The notes under the pieces: generated by a model | Databases searched by the model: none | What the model was told of the DNA's origin: nothing | What the model saw: only the letters and a program-made list of their open reading frames with translations | Shown: positions 1 to 10,515 of the stretch, piece by piece | How the letters are laid out: each line of letters begins with the position of its first letter | How positions within the stretch are numbered: position 1 is the first letter of the stretch | From: Diphasiastrum complanatum | Lineage: Eukaryota > Streptophyta > Lycopodiopsida > Lycopodiales > Lycopodiaceae | Direction: 5' to 3' | Length of the DNA: 64,000 nucleotides | Assembly (NCBI GenBank): GCA_029204225.1 | Contig: CM055103.1 | Coordinates: 56,253,078-56,317,077 of the forward strand | Program-made: the position numbers and the translations under genes

Positions 1-1110
1 ATTCAATGGAAAAGTGTCGGTGTATCCAAGGTTCAATCCAATAATGAAATCTCGCTCAAATCTGACTGATTATCTTGTTGACACATATATCCTACTGTAC
101 AGTCAATCGTTGCAAGAGCTTCATTCCAGTTGACAGTATCAGTTTGGGAATCGTAATGAACTCCCAAATTTTTTTCTAGTCATTTACAAGTATGATTCAT
201 TGTTGATGAATCATCATCCTCTTTTTGAACCACTGGTTAGATAGTCCAAGTTGCAGGATCAACCTTGATTGCACGTTCACGATTTTCAAAAGTGAGTCTT
301 CCGGTACCCCAGTTGTGAACTACTTGCGCAACTCGTAACCATGGGCATCCCAATAGGACTCGATAGACATTTGGTGCTTCTGGTAAGTCCATTACTACGA
401 AAGTAATGACAAACTGTACTCCGGCAATTCTGACAGGTATATCTTCAACCATTCCTCTCGGACGGACTGTCATTTGATCAGTTAGCTTAATGGCAAAAGT
501 CACAGGTTTTATCTTTGTAAGGCCCCATTTTGCACATAGCTTTGTAGAAATCAGGTTGACTCCCGAACCGCCATCTATCAGAGCTACTTCATTAGGAAAT
601 TGTATGTGCTTTATCGGTAGGGTGATATTTTTTTATTCACTTTCCCAAGCTGCTCCGACATGGAGTACTTCATTAGATTCTTCAAATCCAGCACAAAAAA
701 GTGGCTCCTGATGGACTTCTAGTTCAACTTGATTTAACTTTTGCGTTAATACTTCTTTTGCTTTTGGCACCAACTTCAAGAATTCTCCCAACGAAATATT
801 GATCTTACTAGACAAAATATTCATGAGCAATTTTGTTTGTGGTGCTTATGGTTCAGTCATCTTGAAGGGTTCTTCATGATGATGCAACTGAGCATTCATA
901 TTTGTATGTGAATTTTTCAGTGATACAATGGTGAAGAACGAACTTCAGCTGTTGCTCTAGTAGCTTCAAGTTCCTCTTCTTCTTGCAGATGTTTAATCCA
1001 CTGCCTCATATCCTGATATCTTCTTTTTTCTGTATGAATATTTGGATAGACTCCAGATGTTGCTGGTATATCAGTAAATGGTATAGAATCAGCAGGTACT
1101 GGATCTACTT
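1..1110 (-). mobile_element. Ty3 retrotransposon gag-end/protease fragment, with in-frame stops
   Basis: Reading right to left, this is the end of gag and the retropepsin of a Ty3-type polyprotein, continuing off the left edge. The protease active site reads ALIDGGSGVNLIS near 545-590 on the minus strand. The C-terminal protease motif LLGCPWL lies near 340-360. One frame runs from 830 to 237 but is cut by a TAA at 633-635, and another stop follows at about 237, after which coding-like text (DTVNWNEALATIDC) goes on to the edge. Upstream, 1110-831 also reads like gag on the minus strand (for example RRYQDMRQWIKHLQEEEE), with a stop near 850. Domain identity rests on the DGGS motif and the order of parts. 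It is a decayed copy. The coding text stops abruptly at about 1110, where the opposite strand becomes coding. Confidence 0.8.
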
Positions 1111-2135
1111 CATGGATCCGTCCTTATCTAAACACAAACAACGTGCGTTGGTCCTCAAAACCAAATCTGATACGTTAATTGCAGGCCAACTTTACAAACA
1201 AGGGTTAGATGGAATTATCCGACATTATCTTACTGAAGGTGAAATACTCTATGTCATCTCCCTCACTCATGAAGGTGTTGGAGCAGGTCATTTCTCTTCC
1301 GAAATGATTGCTAAGAAAATCCTCTTGGTCGGATTTTGGTGGCCAACTCTCTTTAAAGATACGCACACCTACACCAAGGCTTGTGATGTTTGTCAAAGAA
1401 CCAAACGATTTCAAAAGACCGACTACATGCCCTTGCACCCAGTCACAAATGATCAAGCTTTCCAAATTGGACCCATTAGTCCTGCTGCTAGACACTCAAT
1501 CCTGTTATATCGTAGTAGCTATGGACTATTGTACCAAATGGGCTGAAGCAAGAGCTGTTCACAATGTTGACACTCGTTCTACCGCAAAATTTCTCTATGA
1601 ACAGGTTATCGTTCATTTCGGATGTCCTCTAGAACTTATCAGCGATAGGGGTACACATTTTAGTAGCTCTGTCATAGTAGATCTCCTTTCCAAATTTTTT
1701 GTGGTACATCGCAAAAGTTCCTCGTATTATTCATGATGCAATGGCCAGGCAAAATCCACAAACAAAATCTTATGTGGCGTTCTCACCAAAACCTCTTTGA
1801 ATCCCCTTTTCAGCTAGTATATGGCCAAGAAGCAGTTATGTCTGTAGAATTCCATATTCCATCCCTTCGAGTAGCATATAATCTTGAGCAAACGTCGACA
1901 AAAAGCATGACATGATCGATTCTTAAAAATCAAAGAGTTTCAAGTCGGAGATAAGGTTCTGCTATACCAAGCCAAAGAATTCAAAGGAAAACTCAAATTT
2001 TCTGGCCCAGGACCTATGTCATTCAAAAGATATTTGCCTTCGGATATGTCCAACTCCAAACCCTACAAGGTGATCTTTTAGACACTGTGGTCAATGGGAG
2101 TTGACTGAGAAAGTACAATGAGCCCTACTTTTATC
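1111..2135 (+). mobile_element. Ty3 retrotransposon integrase fragment (Athila/Tat-like), broken
   Basis: This is a plus-strand integrase in pieces. The HHCC zinc-binding domain comes first (HEGVGAGHF ... CDVCQRTKR, about 1270-1405). The core follows in another frame (VVAMDYCTKWAEA near 1510-1550, then LISDRGTHFSS near 1636-1668), giving two of the three catalytic acids. The third motif reads NGQAKSTNKIL at about 1740-1772: the expected Glu is Lys, and a stop precedes it. The C-terminal part follows (PFQLVYGQEAVMSVEF, then FQVGDKVLLYQAKEFKGK and VNGS) and ends near 2135. The C-terminus resembles the non-chromodomain Athila/Tat lineage. Frameshifts near 1500 and 1740 and the Glu-to-Lys change mean it cannot be active. 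Reverse transcriptase and RNase H are absent upstream. Confidence 0.85.
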
Positions 2136-2678
2136 TTGCTATGTATTAGTTGTTTTCTTTCCTAATTTTCCTTCCTCAATTTTCATTCCTGCCTACTTAC
2201 TTTTCTTGTTTCACAACATCAAGATATCATCCGATCATATATACAATCAGTTTTTTTTCTGAGAAAACCACATAAATCATTTTTTTTAGAACATTTGTCT
2301 CACAATCACCTCAACTAGAATTTGCCCAACTCCTTTCTTGCAGTGCACGATTCATTTTTGGCCTCCACGAATTCTGTCTCCGAGACAAACTTTCCAAAAT
2401 ACAAAAACATCAGCTTTTTGCATCAGATACTTACTAATAGAATTCGCAGACAATTCGCTGAGGATCAAAATCATCTCCACGATTTCTCTGTCATCTCCGC
2501 GAAATTTGATCAGAAATATTTTTGCACTTTTAGACATTTTTCCTATTTTAGTGCACAAAAAAACCACTTACAAGAATTCGTCGACCCTTAGAACAGTGTC
2601 TCGAAATTTGCAAACCTCATTAGGAAATCGTGAACATTGAATTATGAGTAGAGTTGCGAATTTCTGACCAAAAATTTC
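2136..2678. other. Untranslated stretch between integrase and the next ORF
   Basis: This stretch is AT- and pyrimidine-rich, with no convincing coding sequence on either strand. It separates the integrase end from the TATA box of the downstream ORF. I see no primer site or clear LTR ends inside it. Confidence 0.4.
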
Positions 2679-2687
2679 TATATATAG
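2679..2687 (+). promoter_or_regulatory. Candidate TATA box for the chromodomain ORF
   Basis: TATATATAG is followed at once by a CT-rich stretch that could hold a transcription start, and it lies about 110 bases before an ATG in a near-perfect plant/animal Kozak context. The spacing suits a short 5' leader. It may be only AT-rich chance, so support is moderate. Confidence 0.45.
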
Positions 2688-2796
2688 ACCTCTCTTCTCC
2701 TCCTCACGAATTCATTCTAGATTCCTGCTCTAGAGTTCATGCTGAAATTTTTCAGAATTTTCAAACTTGCCAGAACGCTCTAGAATTACTGCCACC

Positions 2797-3632
2797 ATGG
2801 CCTCTCGAGACTCCTCGCTCTCTCTCCATCATAGTAAGACCCCTAAGCCTTATTCATGGGACATTTTTATGATCTTTGTCAAGAATTATGCTGAGCAACT
2901 TCTCCTGGCCAAAGATTTTCTGACAAACCTTGGTTTTGATCTCACACACTTCGGTGACCAACAGAGCGAGAGTCTGATCCGAGCTGCCTACTCAACATAT
3001 TTGGATGAGTACCACATGTTCAAAATTACATCCAAGGGTGGCCATTCTATCATCATCAACATCTCTCCCAAGCATATCCAGAGTATTGGATTTCCTAATC
3101 TGGGAGAGACAATCCATGGCAAGGGCACGAGTTATGATGCCAAATATTTCATCAAGTTTCTGACAGAGGACAGAAAACTATTGTCCAAACCAACGACGGG
3201 ATCGCTATTTGTCTCCTTATCGATCCCCATCTCAGAGCAGCATCAGAGATCCTCGTTGCCATGATCGAGATTCATACTGTCAAAATGGATCGCATCCCAC
3301 CAAGCGATCTTTTCTCCTTGATGCTCACCATGGATGATCCCACTCAAAACCACAAGTGGGCAGAGAAGGTACCAAACAAACTACGTGGGGCCCTAAAAGC
3401 CAGGAAACCAACCACCAAATGTGGATATCTCCTCCACATGTTGGTCACCAAACAGTTGGGAGAGTTACGAAATGGGAAGCGAATACAACAACACCTGGTC
3501 AAATGGAAAGGATTACCTCCAAAAGACAACACGTGGGAAGATCATTCCTACCTAGAATGCAAAGGTTGGCACATGACAGATAACTCTGAGTTTTCTAATC
3601 ACCCTGCTCTGATGGCGAGTAAAGATGGCTGA
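2797..3632 (+). CDS. Retroelement-associated ORF with C-terminal chromodomain-like segment (one frameshift)
   Basis: The start is chosen at 2797 because the context is GCCACCATGG. The first frame (2797-3264, about 155 residues) begins MASRDSSLSLHHSKTPKPYS and matches no family I recognise. The natural-looking reading moves by -1 near the A-run at 3170-3180 and continues as NDGIAICLLIDPHLRAA, MIEIHTVKMDRIPPSDLF and on to a stop at 3630-3632. The last 50 or so residues contain QHLVKWKGLPPKDNTWED (about 3487-3540), the hallmark of the chromodomains that chromoviruses carry at the end of integrase. Such domains tether integration to modified histones. Here the domain is not fused to integrase but sits on a separate ORF about 660 bases downstream. 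The frameshift could be decay or a programmed slip; the sequence cannot decide. It could also be a fused remnant of two elements. Confidence 0.6.
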
Positions 3633-3705
3633 AAAAAGATGTCAAAAAGAGGTCTGACGAGTAAAAGTTGATAGGCGAGTAATAGTATTGCTGGCGAATT
3701 ATAAT
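3608..3705 (+). repeat. GCGAGTAA-type repeated motif, copy 1
   Basis: Motifs of the form GGCGAGTAATAG recur at short spacing: GGCGAGTAAAG, GACGAGTAAAAG, GGCGAGTAATAG and GGCGAATTATAA. The first overlaps the last codons of the chromodomain ORF. The same motif, on the minus strand, is clustered at 11167-11490. Confidence 0.55.
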
Positions 3706-3885
3706 TTATAGCTCACTGAGATCACAAAACGGATCTTGAACTCTGTCTGGCTCACTGGAAAAGTGGCAAGTAGAAAGCGACAGATAGAAAAAGTCCTATA
3801 GGCCAGTAATAATTCTATCAAAATGCAAAGAAAAATCGAGCAAAATGCAAACAAAAACCCATCTAAACAGTAGCTTAGCACCGTC

Positions 3886-3903
3886 TCCCAGGCAACGACG
3901 CCA
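3886..3903 (-). other. Primer-binding site, tRNA-Asp type (minus-strand element)
   Basis: Read on the minus strand the 18 bases are TGGCGTCGTTGCCTGGGA. They differ at two positions from TGGCGCCGTTGCCGGGGA, the tRNA-Asp primer site typical of plant Athila/Tat Ty3 elements. This puts a 5' LTR just to the right and an element running leftward, which fits the minus-strand gag-protease at 1-1110. Confidence 0.65.
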
Positions 3904-3910
3904 AAAAAAG

Positions 3911-4289
3911 TGTTGGAACCTTTCTATTCATCGTGATCAAGAGGGCAAAGTCAGGGTTTGGATCTCCAACCGGGTGAGTTATCGTGTAGTACGGGCTTCG
4001 ATCCAATGGGGAGGGGATTAAGCTACATATCTAGATGGGATCTACGCCAACCAAGGGTGTCAATTTTGGCATTAGATCTAGATGTGGAATGGCTTAGATG
4101 TGAGGTGAGGTTCTTGACTATCTCCTTGGTTCTTTTTGGGTTTTGGTTTTGAGATGATCCACTTCTTGGATCTTGCCTTTCTTGGATAATCTAGGCGTCT
4201 TGGGCTCTAGATCTTCTCCTCTTGAGGCTTATCTTCTCAAGAGAGGGAAGATAGTCTAAATAAAAATGTTAAGAGAGGGGTTCCCCACA
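3911..4289 (-). mobile_element. Probable 5' LTR of the minus-strand Ty3 element
   Basis: It starts on the plus strand with TGTTGGAACC, seven bases beyond the primer site, and probably ends at GGTTCCCCACA near 4289, giving imperfect inverted ends of the TG..CA type. The left border is well set by the primer site; the right border is a guess because no second copy is in the window. Confidence 0.45.
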
Positions 4290-4422
4290 ACTGAGTTTCA
4301 CAACATCAAGAAACCATCATGAGGATTAGAACATCAAAAACATACCTAAGTTAGCCATAAAGTTGGAATAAGATACAAGTAAGGTACTACCTCGGCCAAA
4401 ACGTAGTTGAGTGTGCATCTAA

Positions 4423-4476
<54 letters not shown>

Positions 4477-5119
4477 TGTGTGTAAAACATTTCACATAGT
4501 CTCCCTTCGTGCCATACTGATGTCACAACAAGTTGTGTGACTTACTAGGGAAGTCGTAATGCTAGAAATCATTATGGTTCTTAGGCAATAAAAGAGGCAA
4601 TCAAGAACACACTATGGAAGCACAACTCAAGATAATTTATCCAATTAAAAAGTTAAAAAATAATGATGCTAAAATATGCAAGAATGGACTCACATCACCA
4701 ATATCCCAGATTTTCCTATGCAAGAAAGCCCAACAACTAAACAAACCAATCAAGATCTAACAAGTCTCTAGAAGACATAGATGTTGACAATGTGCAACAC
4801 TAGTTTTGACTAAAACTTAACCACCAAATTTTTTTTAGCTTGTAAGGCAAGTAGATAAAATTTGATTTGAAGATTTTCCTCAATAAGCACATGCAACGGC
4901 TGATCTCAAGTAGTTCTATTTGTAAATATATTCTTTGTGTGTTCTATGAGTAGGCTCACTAAGATTTAAAAAGAACTATCAATGTTCTTGTGTTCTCTAG
5001 TTTGTTTCCTTGTTTACAATTATAGGGATTGATTTAAGCAATTTGTTAAAGGTCAGCTAAAAGATTTTCCATCCTTCAATTTTTGTGGACAATCCTTACT
5101 ATTTAGTGAGCCAATGGTG
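4290..5119. other. AT-rich stretch without recognised genes; (GA)n tract inside
   Basis: No coding or element signal is recognised. A simple repeat (GA)25 runs about 4425-4474 and is followed by a short (GT)n to 4483. The rest is probably old, unrecognisable element DNA. Confidence 0.5.
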
Positions 5120-6290
5120 AGGACTAGACCTCATTTTGTAAGTCTCAATAGAGGTTTGAAGACAATGTGCTTTAGATAGTCTCAAGCCAAAATCCATTGG
5201 GGAATTAATGGGATTACAATCAGACATAGAGTATTTCTGTTGAAATTGAAAAATAATCTATCTTGTTTAGGCTTGCTACAAACTTTTTACCATGCAAGTA
5301 TGTTGTTTCATAAATGTAAATGCCAAATTTGGCCTAGATAGAACTCGAGGTATATGGATTTTTCATATCTAGTTGGTAGAATACAACTTGCATATAGATT
5401 GTAGACTTAGAAATAGCATTAATATGCTTGTAGAAACTCGTGGCATATCACATGCATTTATTGTAAGTGATCCATAGTGACATGCAAGGCATGCACAAAG
5501 TGAAGTGGACACATGCATGATGATTTGTACAATTCTAGTTAGAAATAGGACACTTGGTAAAAGTGGGTAGAGATACATGCATGAGATGTGACAAATGTCA
5601 CATAGACTCTAGTTTTCACTTTAGATGTGATTGAAAGGTGGATGGATGTGGTTCTACCTCGAGCTACCTCAAACTCCATAAATATGTGTAGATATTAACC
5701 AAAGCTTTGTAGCTATTCCATGCCATTTTGGATCTATACCATATTTGCTTGAATATCTCTCTCTCTTTCTCTCTCTAACTCGTGTTGAGGCTAATGAATT
5801 CTTGTACTTTTGCTCATTTGTAACTCAAAGCTATCATTATCTGATACTTAGCATGCTAGATTGTGATTAAGCCATAAATTCTGTACTAGATCTTGCTATT
5901 CAATCTAGAATCAGGTTATTGTGCTAATCATAAAGCTTAATAAGATCAATCATACTTGTGGATCATTCCCACACGTGTGAATTCTGGAAATTTTGTCAAT
6001 TTCTCTAGAATGTTGTTTAGAAATCTATCATGACTTATAAAAGTCTTCTTAAATATGGATTCTAAGAAGATAATTTAATTGTTCTAAATCAATCATGTCA
6101 AACAGACTTGATAGTTCATCCTCATCTTATTCAAGAGACATGAGTTATTGCTAAGTAGAAGAACATCATCTATGTATAGAGCAACAAGAATGTAGTGGGT
6201 AGATAAACTTTTTACAAATGTTGTATAGGATAAAGTCATTGATTCATGAAAGCCAGGCCTTGGGAGCCTATTCCAAGCCATTGAGGGTTA
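5120..6290 (-). mobile_element. Old copia reverse transcriptase remnant, split by a solo LTR
   Basis: On the minus strand, 6281-6093 reads LVALYIDDVLLLSNN, the YxDD region of a Ty1/copia reverse transcriptase (here YIDD). The following pol text resumes on the other side of the solo LTR, at about 5237-5120: a degenerate CNPINSPMDFGLRLSK, matching the usual copia segment after the polymerase (DCNPVSTPMD...). The two halves are therefore one fragment interrupted by the insertion at 5238-5998. Several stops and frameshifts are present. RNase H, integrase and gag are not seen. Confidence 0.7.
5238..5998 (+). mobile_element. Solo LTR of a copia family, TSD ATTTC
   Basis: The 761 bases begin TGTTGAAATTG and end GAAATTTTGTCA, and are flanked on both sides by ATTTC (5233-5237 and 5999-6003), the 5-bp target duplication expected of an LTR element. 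The sequence is the same family as the LTRs of the copia element in the invertase intron (44563-48659), compared in reverse complement. A TATA-like CATAAATATG lies near 5669. Only one LTR is present with no internal region, so the element was lost by LTR-LTR recombination. It sits inside an older copia fragment. Confidence 0.9.
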
Positions 6291-6409
6291 AGTGCATGAG
6301 CAAGTAAGTTGATAAAATCTGAGGATGTTCATAAAGGCAGTGCCGCTCTATGAAACACAACACATTTTTGGGTTAGAAATTTTTGTTAAAAGAAAGCCCA
6401 ATTGTGTCT

Positions 6410-7038
6410 TGCATGTATAAGTCCAAGTCATGCAGTTAGTAGAAGTAAACTTACTTTTAAAAGACTTATAAGCTAACCTAGGCATATAATAATTTTTATA
6501 CAAGTTACAAAGTTGGACTTAGACTTTTAAACTAATTCAGGCTGAAATAAAACCGTGCAACTTTTATACTTAGGCTTAAATCCCATATGCAAAGTGGATA
6601 GTTTGCTTTGCTAATTCATTAATTGCTATTTTGCTATTTTATGGACTATAAATAGTGGTTCGATATCATGTTTTGATTTACCTTCTATTCTATTTCCATT
6701 TGCTTAATGATTTGGTCAAACTAGCTAGTTAGTGAGTGATTAGTCTGACATTCTTGGCCTAGATCTAACTTCAGGATATTCATTTTATCCAATTTTTTCA
6801 TAGAGATTGTAAGTGCTAAGATTGTAAAGTGTGTGATAATACAGACATAAGTAAATGAATGAGACATTTATTCAAGCAATGTATGTTCTCCACTCCTTGT
6901 TTGTCTTACTTAGATAGCATATCTTGCTTTGTGTGAAGTATTTTTGTTTGTAAACCAGCTTCAAGACTCTTCGTTCGACCAAGATAGCCACGTGCTATGA
7001 TGGCAGTTAAGATCTTTGCATGAAATAATCTCAATACA
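6410..7038 (+). mobile_element. Probable Ty3 5' LTR (plus strand)
   Basis: The right border is set by a primer site at 7041. Inside is a good TATA box, TATAAATA at 6647-6654, followed by a region with RNA-start character and a T-rich, U5-like end. The left border near 6410 is uncertain. No gag in the same direction follows; the DNA beyond 7200 is coding on the other strand, so only the LTR and leader remain. Confidence 0.45.
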
Positions 7039-7040
7039 TT

Positions 7041-7058
7041 TGGCACCATTGCAAGGGA
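7041..7058 (+). other. Primer-binding site, degenerate tRNA-Asp type
   Basis: TGGCACCATTGCAAGGGA matches 14 of the 18 positions of the tRNA-Asp primer site of Athila/Tat elements. All four changes give A, as expected if methylated C on the opposite strand or C/G positions have decayed. Confidence 0.5.
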
Positions 7059-7194
7059 GCGAAATGGCTAGCGATTTCAAAATTAGTTGCTAAAAATTGA
7101 ACGTGATTCCCATCACTACTGCTTTGTTCAATTTTTGATAGGCGTAGTCATGCACTGGAAGTAGGAAGTTTTCGCTATGATTATCTAACCTATT

Positions 7195-7553
7195 TTCGAC
7201 AGTGCATTGACTGGGCAACTGCCTTTAACCGTTCTTCCAGGGTGGCGATGTGCTGGTTCAGGGCCTCGACGAAAGCAGTGTATGATTGTTGGAGTTTAGT
7301 GTGTTGCTCCGTCATGGCTTTCAACTTTTGGGCCAGGCGACCACTGGAATTGGAGTTCCCTCAAGAATAGCTAGTGGTGCAAAGTCATTGAAATCCACTA
7401 ATTCCAACTGTTCTTTCATAGCGGAATGTGTGGCTTGTGCATCTGCTACGGCCTCGTCCCTTTCTGCTATAATGTTATCAATGGCAGTCTACATGTTGGA
7501 TAACTTCAGTTGGAGCTGGTTCTGGAGGTGGACGAGCATTTGCTATTTGATTT
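7195..7553 (-). mobile_element. Coiled-coil gag-like fragment
   Basis: The minus strand reads MQTAIDNIIAERDEAVADAQ and LKAMTEQHTKLQQSYTAFVE with LEERLK further on, an alpha-helical, Gln/Glu-rich stretch typical of retroelement gag N-termini, with one frame change near 7340. It abuts the truncated protease at about 7554 but does not follow it in any normal gag-pol order, so it belongs to another element. Confidence 0.5.
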
Positions 7554-9545
7554 AAACTCGTAGTTTTCCATTTGAATCTTGAATTCGGTTGTGATTCTAT
7601 CACAATTGATGAAATTTCCATCAGCAATCTGTACTCTTAATGGCTTCGGAATCTTCACAGTAGCTATATTACAACTCCTGATTGAACGACTATTGAAAAA
7701 GTTATGCGTACTTCCACTATCAACTAAAATGTAAATCTCTCTACCATTAATTTTTGCTTTGATACGGAAAGTCCTAGCAGAATGAGAACCATTAAATGCA
7801 TTTAAGGACATGGACATGAGTGATGCATCCATGTCCTTCCTATCGACGTATTTACGTCATCTCTCGTTATTAATCTGCAACTCTTCATCATCAATCGAGT
7901 CACATTGGCATTCTTGCAGCATTTGAATGTCATCTTCACTCAATAAATTTTCAACTTCTTCTTCGCCTGATTGATTTTCCTCATTGGGATTTCCGTCAAA
8001 GCCATTAATCAAATCTCTTGTTTATGAAATTTACATACCTTCCACTTGATCCTTGTCATATTTCTCCTGGCATCTAAAGCAAAGCCCCAATGCTCTAAGT
8101 TTTCTCTCTTGGTCGTCCGATAGTCTCTGAACCGGTCTTGGCTTTTGACTGTCTATCATTGTAGATATCGTTCCCTTCCCAACAACTTTGGTTCTCGGTT
8201 TATCGCCAATTAAATGTTGGATAATGCACAACAGTACCATTGTTGGTATTATTGTTATTTTTGTTATCCTTGAAGACTCCAGTTAAGATGTTTGACTTAT
8301 AAAACTGACTGGTACCAGACTGAGACTTTGGAGCCCCAAACGTATTATAAGATGTGTTGATTGTAGTTGTCCCTTGTTTTTGGTACATTCTTGTCGTTGA
8401 AGGGTATTTCTGTTCATCGATCAAAGCTAATTGCATTGCTGAATCCAAACTTGCACATCTAGATGCTTCCACATCAGCACCAATTTGAGGTTGTAACCCA
8501 TGGATATATCGATGTAAATGTGCACTTTTGTCCAGTTTGACCTTAAGTGTCAATTGCCAAAATTCATGATTATAATCTTGGACTGAGCCTGTTTGCTTAA
8601 CTGAACACTAACGTTGAAAGAACATTTTCTCTTGAAATGGATTCAAAAAAATCTTAGTACCAACTGTTTGAACTGCAACCAATCGTATATCGTTGGTTGA
8701 ACATGTGGATCAGCCTCAACTTTCTTCCACCAAACATAAGCTGGACCCTTAAAGTGTAGTGAAGCATAAGCAATCTTCACTTGATCAGTCCTTGGAAATA
8801 ATTGGAAATATTCATCCAATTTGTGTAGCCATTCTTCCACCCCTATAGTATCGGTATTTCCACTGAAGTTAGGCATGAAGATTTTATCTTTAAAATTGTT
8901 TCCATCTCTATTAAAACCTTGATTCTTTTGAGCGCGATCCATCATACTCATATGAGTATTAAAATTCACCGCATTCCGATAATGAGGTGGCAATTTGTTG
9001 TATGACTCGAGCTCTTGTAGTACCCATTGTTGTGAATCTTGAACAGCCACACCAGCAGGATGAAGTCCCAAAGCTTGAAGTGGAAAATTGTTTGGTGTTG
9101 GAATAGTTGGTTGCAACCAAATAGGTTGATCATCACATACTTGTTGCTTTCCTTTGTTGTTTTGTATTGTCTCTAGATGGTCATAATTACCTTGACCTGG
9201 ATTTGCAGATGTTGAAGCCTTTAGGAAAGAAGAAGGGTTTTGACCTTGATAAACATCTTGTTTTTGTAGAGTAGTACTCATCACAAATTCAAAACGTGAC
9301 ATCATCAACTCTAACATCTTCTCCCAACGTCGATCCGAACTTTCTTGCATTTGCTGCCATGTTTGTTTATTCACTTCGGTAGTGTCTTGTATAGCAGTTA
9401 AAACTTTGGTTAATATTTCCTCTATTCCAGGCAGATTCTCATTGATAGAAACTTCTTTGGTATTACTTGTTTTTCTCGGTGCCAATTTATTGAACTCAAC
9501 ATAATAATCACTTTTTCTTTTCACTGCGTTGTAACCCGAGGTCAT
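7554..9545 (-). mobile_element. Ty3 retrotransposon gag and protease (truncated, frameshifted)
   Basis: On the minus strand this starts with an ATG at 9545. The first ORF (9545-8643, 300 residues) ends in the retrotransposon gag domain: FMPNFSGNTDTIGVEEWLHK, then YASLHFKGPAYVWWKK. The gag goes on in other frames at 8553-8200 (LDKSAHLHRYIHGLQPQIG, then ALIDEQKY) and at 8240-8031, which holds a damaged zinc knuckle (LCFRCQEKYDKDQV, later Cys and His missing). The protease at 7832-7554 has YILVDSGSTHNF. The fragment stops about 70 residues after the active site, so reverse transcriptase, RNase H and integrase are missing. With the primer site at 10573-10584 and LTR at 10589-11150, it is the 5' half of one minus-strand element. 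Confidence 0.85.
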
Positions 9546-10475
9546 ATGGAGAAGTTATGAGAATTCAAAGAACTAAAATGTAAAATGCGAATATCTTGAG
9601 AAAAAAGGGGTCCGTTTTAAAAAAAACTAATAAAACAAGTAATATTGACGAGAACTTTGGTCACTGTACTTAGCACAATAAACTGAGCAATTCTGTTTTT
9701 ACATCCCTGAATTCCGACGTCAAACGCAAAAGTTAAGGCTACACGAAGACAGGGAAATTACAAACTTAAAAAGGGACCTTTATAGAAAAGTTTGGTTTCT
9801 TTGGAGCATTGGACCATTGAATAAAAAATTGTAGAATTCTTAAAAATGACTGCGAAAATTAAAATTTTTCCTTGGTTACTTAGACGATCAGTTGGGGTGC
9901 TCAAAAGAAAAAAAATAAAACCGTTAAAGAAATAGGAATAAATGGAAAAAAAAATTATCGGGTACGTAAAAGAAAGATTCTGGCAGCGTGGGCACAGGGC
10001 ACCGTAGGCAGAGAGACGAGTAAATCTCAACCGACACCGATGAAGCACAGAAAATCTCAACCGACACGGATGAAGCAGAGAAGAGAAACATATGTGAGAC
10101 GGTTGCTTCCGAAATGGGAGTTCACAAATCAAACTTCACAAATCAGAGGATGTTCGGAAGGATGCCGAGAATCTGTCTGATGCGGAAATCACACCATCTA
10201 TTGATTGTAGATGAAGCTACTGTAAGCACAAATGGAGTTTCCGTGGTTAGTTATTCATTTTCTGATGTGAAAATCAGTATCAGTTTAGATCTGATGAAAT
10301 GCACAGACTGTCAATCTGCTGGTCATGATCGTAGGTCACTGGTCGGATCAAGGAGGAGGAGCTTTTTTTTTTCTTGTGAGGAGGAGGAGCTCTGATGGTC
10401 ATATGTTTGAGGTGGACGTGGATACCGGCAAAGACAATGCTAATATGATCAAGCAGGAGGATCGCGATCTCTGCT

Positions 10476-10515
<40 letters not shown>

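Noticed and set aside
3886-3903. tRNA-Asp gene
   Set aside because: Only the 3' end of the tRNA sequence is matched, with no cloverleaf; it is a primer-binding site.
5369-5578. ORF of 69 codons similar to one at 48301-48525
   Set aside because: Both lie within copia LTRs of the same family; the similarity is LTR DNA similarity, not a gene.
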